A stretch of 6,947 nt of DNA from Nitrospiraceae bacterium (GTDB lineage: Bacteria > Nitrospirota > Thermodesulfovibrionia > Thermodesulfovibrionales > UBA1546): the NCBI GenBank assembly GCA_003535475.1, contig DOHC01000207.1, positions 1 through 6,947 of the forward strand, given 5' to 3'. The translations under genes were made by a program, and so were the position numbers. The notes beneath the pieces are model-generated. The model was not told the origin of the DNA, did not search any database, and was given only the letters and a program-made list of their open reading frames with translations. This document shows positions 6,431-6,947 of the stretch, piece after piece. Every line of letters begins with the position of its first letter. The first letter of the stretch is position 1.

Positions 6431-6947
6431 CTACAGCTTAACCGGCTCACGGTATGCTGAGCCACTTGAAGTAAAGTGCTGGTATCCCATTGCCTTCAAA
6501 GGAATTTCTTTGCCTTTTGCATCAACCAGAATTCTGTCTTTTTTTGCGATTTCACCTATGCAAGTCACCTTCAAATTTGACCGTTTATTGTTTTTACTGA
6601 TGACTGATAACTGATGACTGATAACTGTATTTGCCGGCTCCGTAAAAAGCAGTTCATAGTCCTCTCCACCTGAACAGGCAAGTTTCATGGCGTCCAGTCC
6701 AAGCAGGGAAGACGCAGTTCTCATCCTGCTGGAAACAGGGATGCGCTCCATGAATATCTTTGCGCCGACTCTGCTTTCATCGCAGAGCCTCGACAGGTCA
6801 ATAAAGAGCCCGTCGCTTAAGTCAATCATGGATGTTGCATATCTGATAAATTTTTCAGGATTTCTTGCCTCAGGCATGAGATGCCTTCTGAGCAATGGCT
6901 TCGCCATGCTCCAGTTAAGAGTTAAGAGTTGAGAGTTGAGAGTTAAG
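6431..6947 (-). CDS. thiL: Thiamine-monophosphate kinase ThiL, C-terminal part (5' end outside window)
   Basis: ThiL uses ATP to convert thiamine monophosphate to the active cofactor thiamine diphosphate. The visible part is the C-terminal half: RRHLMPEAR, then SMIDLSDGLFIDL (the Asp-rich ATP/Mg site), SGGEDYELLFT, VTCIGEI and the terminal GYQHF, all ThiL hallmarks in the expected order. A Met codon at 6907 lies just before the RRHLMP block, which is mid-protein in ThiL, so it is not the true start. The frame stays open to the right edge through the heptad repeat, reading LTLNSQLLTLNWSM, so I annotate a gene running off the window. If the upstream part is out of frame beyond the edge, this would instead be a broken gene. 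Two different 7-bp repeats are embedded: one before RRHLMP and one between LLFTEPA and VTCIGEI. It is the first visible gene of the thiL-DUF2062-rimO-M50 unit. Confidence 0.88.
   Translation of the reverse strand, partial: LTLNSQLLTLNWSMAKPLLRRHLMPEARNPEKFIRYATSMIDLSDGLFIDLSRLCDESRVGAKIFMERIPVSSRMRTASSLLGLDAMKLACSGGEDYELLFTEPANTVISHQLSVISKNNKRSNLKVTCIGEIAKKDRILVDAKGKEIPLKAMGYQHFTSSGSAYREPVKL
6596..6627. repeat. Heptanucleotide tandem repeat (ACTGATR) inside thiL
   Basis: On the plus strand the units are ACTGATG, ACTGATA, ACTGATG and ACTGATA, plus a partial ACTG, so a perfect 14-bp unit is present twice. It is read in frame on the minus strand as TVISHQLSVISK, between the conserved LLFTEP and VTCIGEI blocks of ThiL. 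The form resembles the short tandemly repeated heptamers (STRR sequences) described in cyanobacteria. Confidence 0.92.
6913..6947. repeat. Heptanucleotide tandem repeat (AGTTRAG), five copies, running off the window
   Basis: On the plus strand the units are AGTTAAG, AGTTAAG, AGTTGAG, AGTTGAG and AGTTAAG, with no interruption, and the array reaches the last base. On the minus strand it lies in the open thiL frame and is read as LTLNSQLLTLN. Its full length is unknown. The unit is related to the heptad-like repeats upstream of rplI (3744-3764, opposite orientation). Confidence 0.92.

Noticed and set aside
6905..6907. ATG as the start of a short, 158-residue ThiL-like protein
   Set aside because: It falls just before RRHLMP, which is in the middle of ThiL, and the frame stays open to the window edge, so the gene more likely continues beyond it.

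Overview
This is a gene-dense bacterial chromosomal segment. It has two short plus-strand genes at the left end, and the rest is a long minus-strand block. Every gene is a housekeeping or widely conserved bacterial type: DnaB, ribosomal protein L9, RimO, ThiL, DUF2062, an M50 protease, a MEMO-like protein, a GT2 glycosyltransferase and an AAA+ ATPase tail. I see no transposase, phage gene, CRISPR array, rRNA or tRNA. Moderate GC, tight ATGA overlaps, an AmmeMemoRadiSam-type MEMO protein and many short tandem repeats suggest an anaerobic or environmental lineage such as Nitrospirota (Thermodesulfovibrionia-like) or a former deltaproteobacterial group. That placement is inference by resemblance only.

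Layout: 1-300 (+) is the C-terminal end of an AAA+ ATPase cut by the window edge. It abuts, with no gap, a dolichyl-phosphate-glucosyltransferase-like GT2 gene at 301-1035 (+). These converge on a minus-strand unit read from right to left: rplI (3664-3221), dnaB (3224-1854) and a MEMO-family gene (1851-1048). Upstream of rplI is a 150-bp AT-rich intergenic region (3665-3814) with heptad-like repeats in inverted orientation. Further right is a second minus-strand unit: thiL (enters from the right edge, ends 6431), a DUF2062 membrane protein (6415-5978), rimO (5988-4654) and a site-2-protease-like M50 membrane protease (4657-3815). Its genes overlap or are separated by 15 bp at most, so it is probably one operon.

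The genes do not form one obvious pathway. RimO and L9 act on the ribosome, DnaB on the replication fork, ThiL in thiamine diphosphate synthesis, and the M50 and DUF2062 proteins in the membrane.

The most unusual content is repetitive rather than genic. Four low-complexity or palindromic repeat insertions lie inside coding sequence and are read through in frame: an 8-bp tandem repeat and a GC-rich palindrome in rimO, and two different 7-bp tandem repeats in thiL. A fifth, related patch is intergenic upstream of rplI. The intragenic repeats appear to lie in linkers or loops, and in one of them the single repeat unit that would create a stop codon carries a substitution that avoids it. I found no convincing new multi-gene system; the repeat family is the best candidate for a second look.
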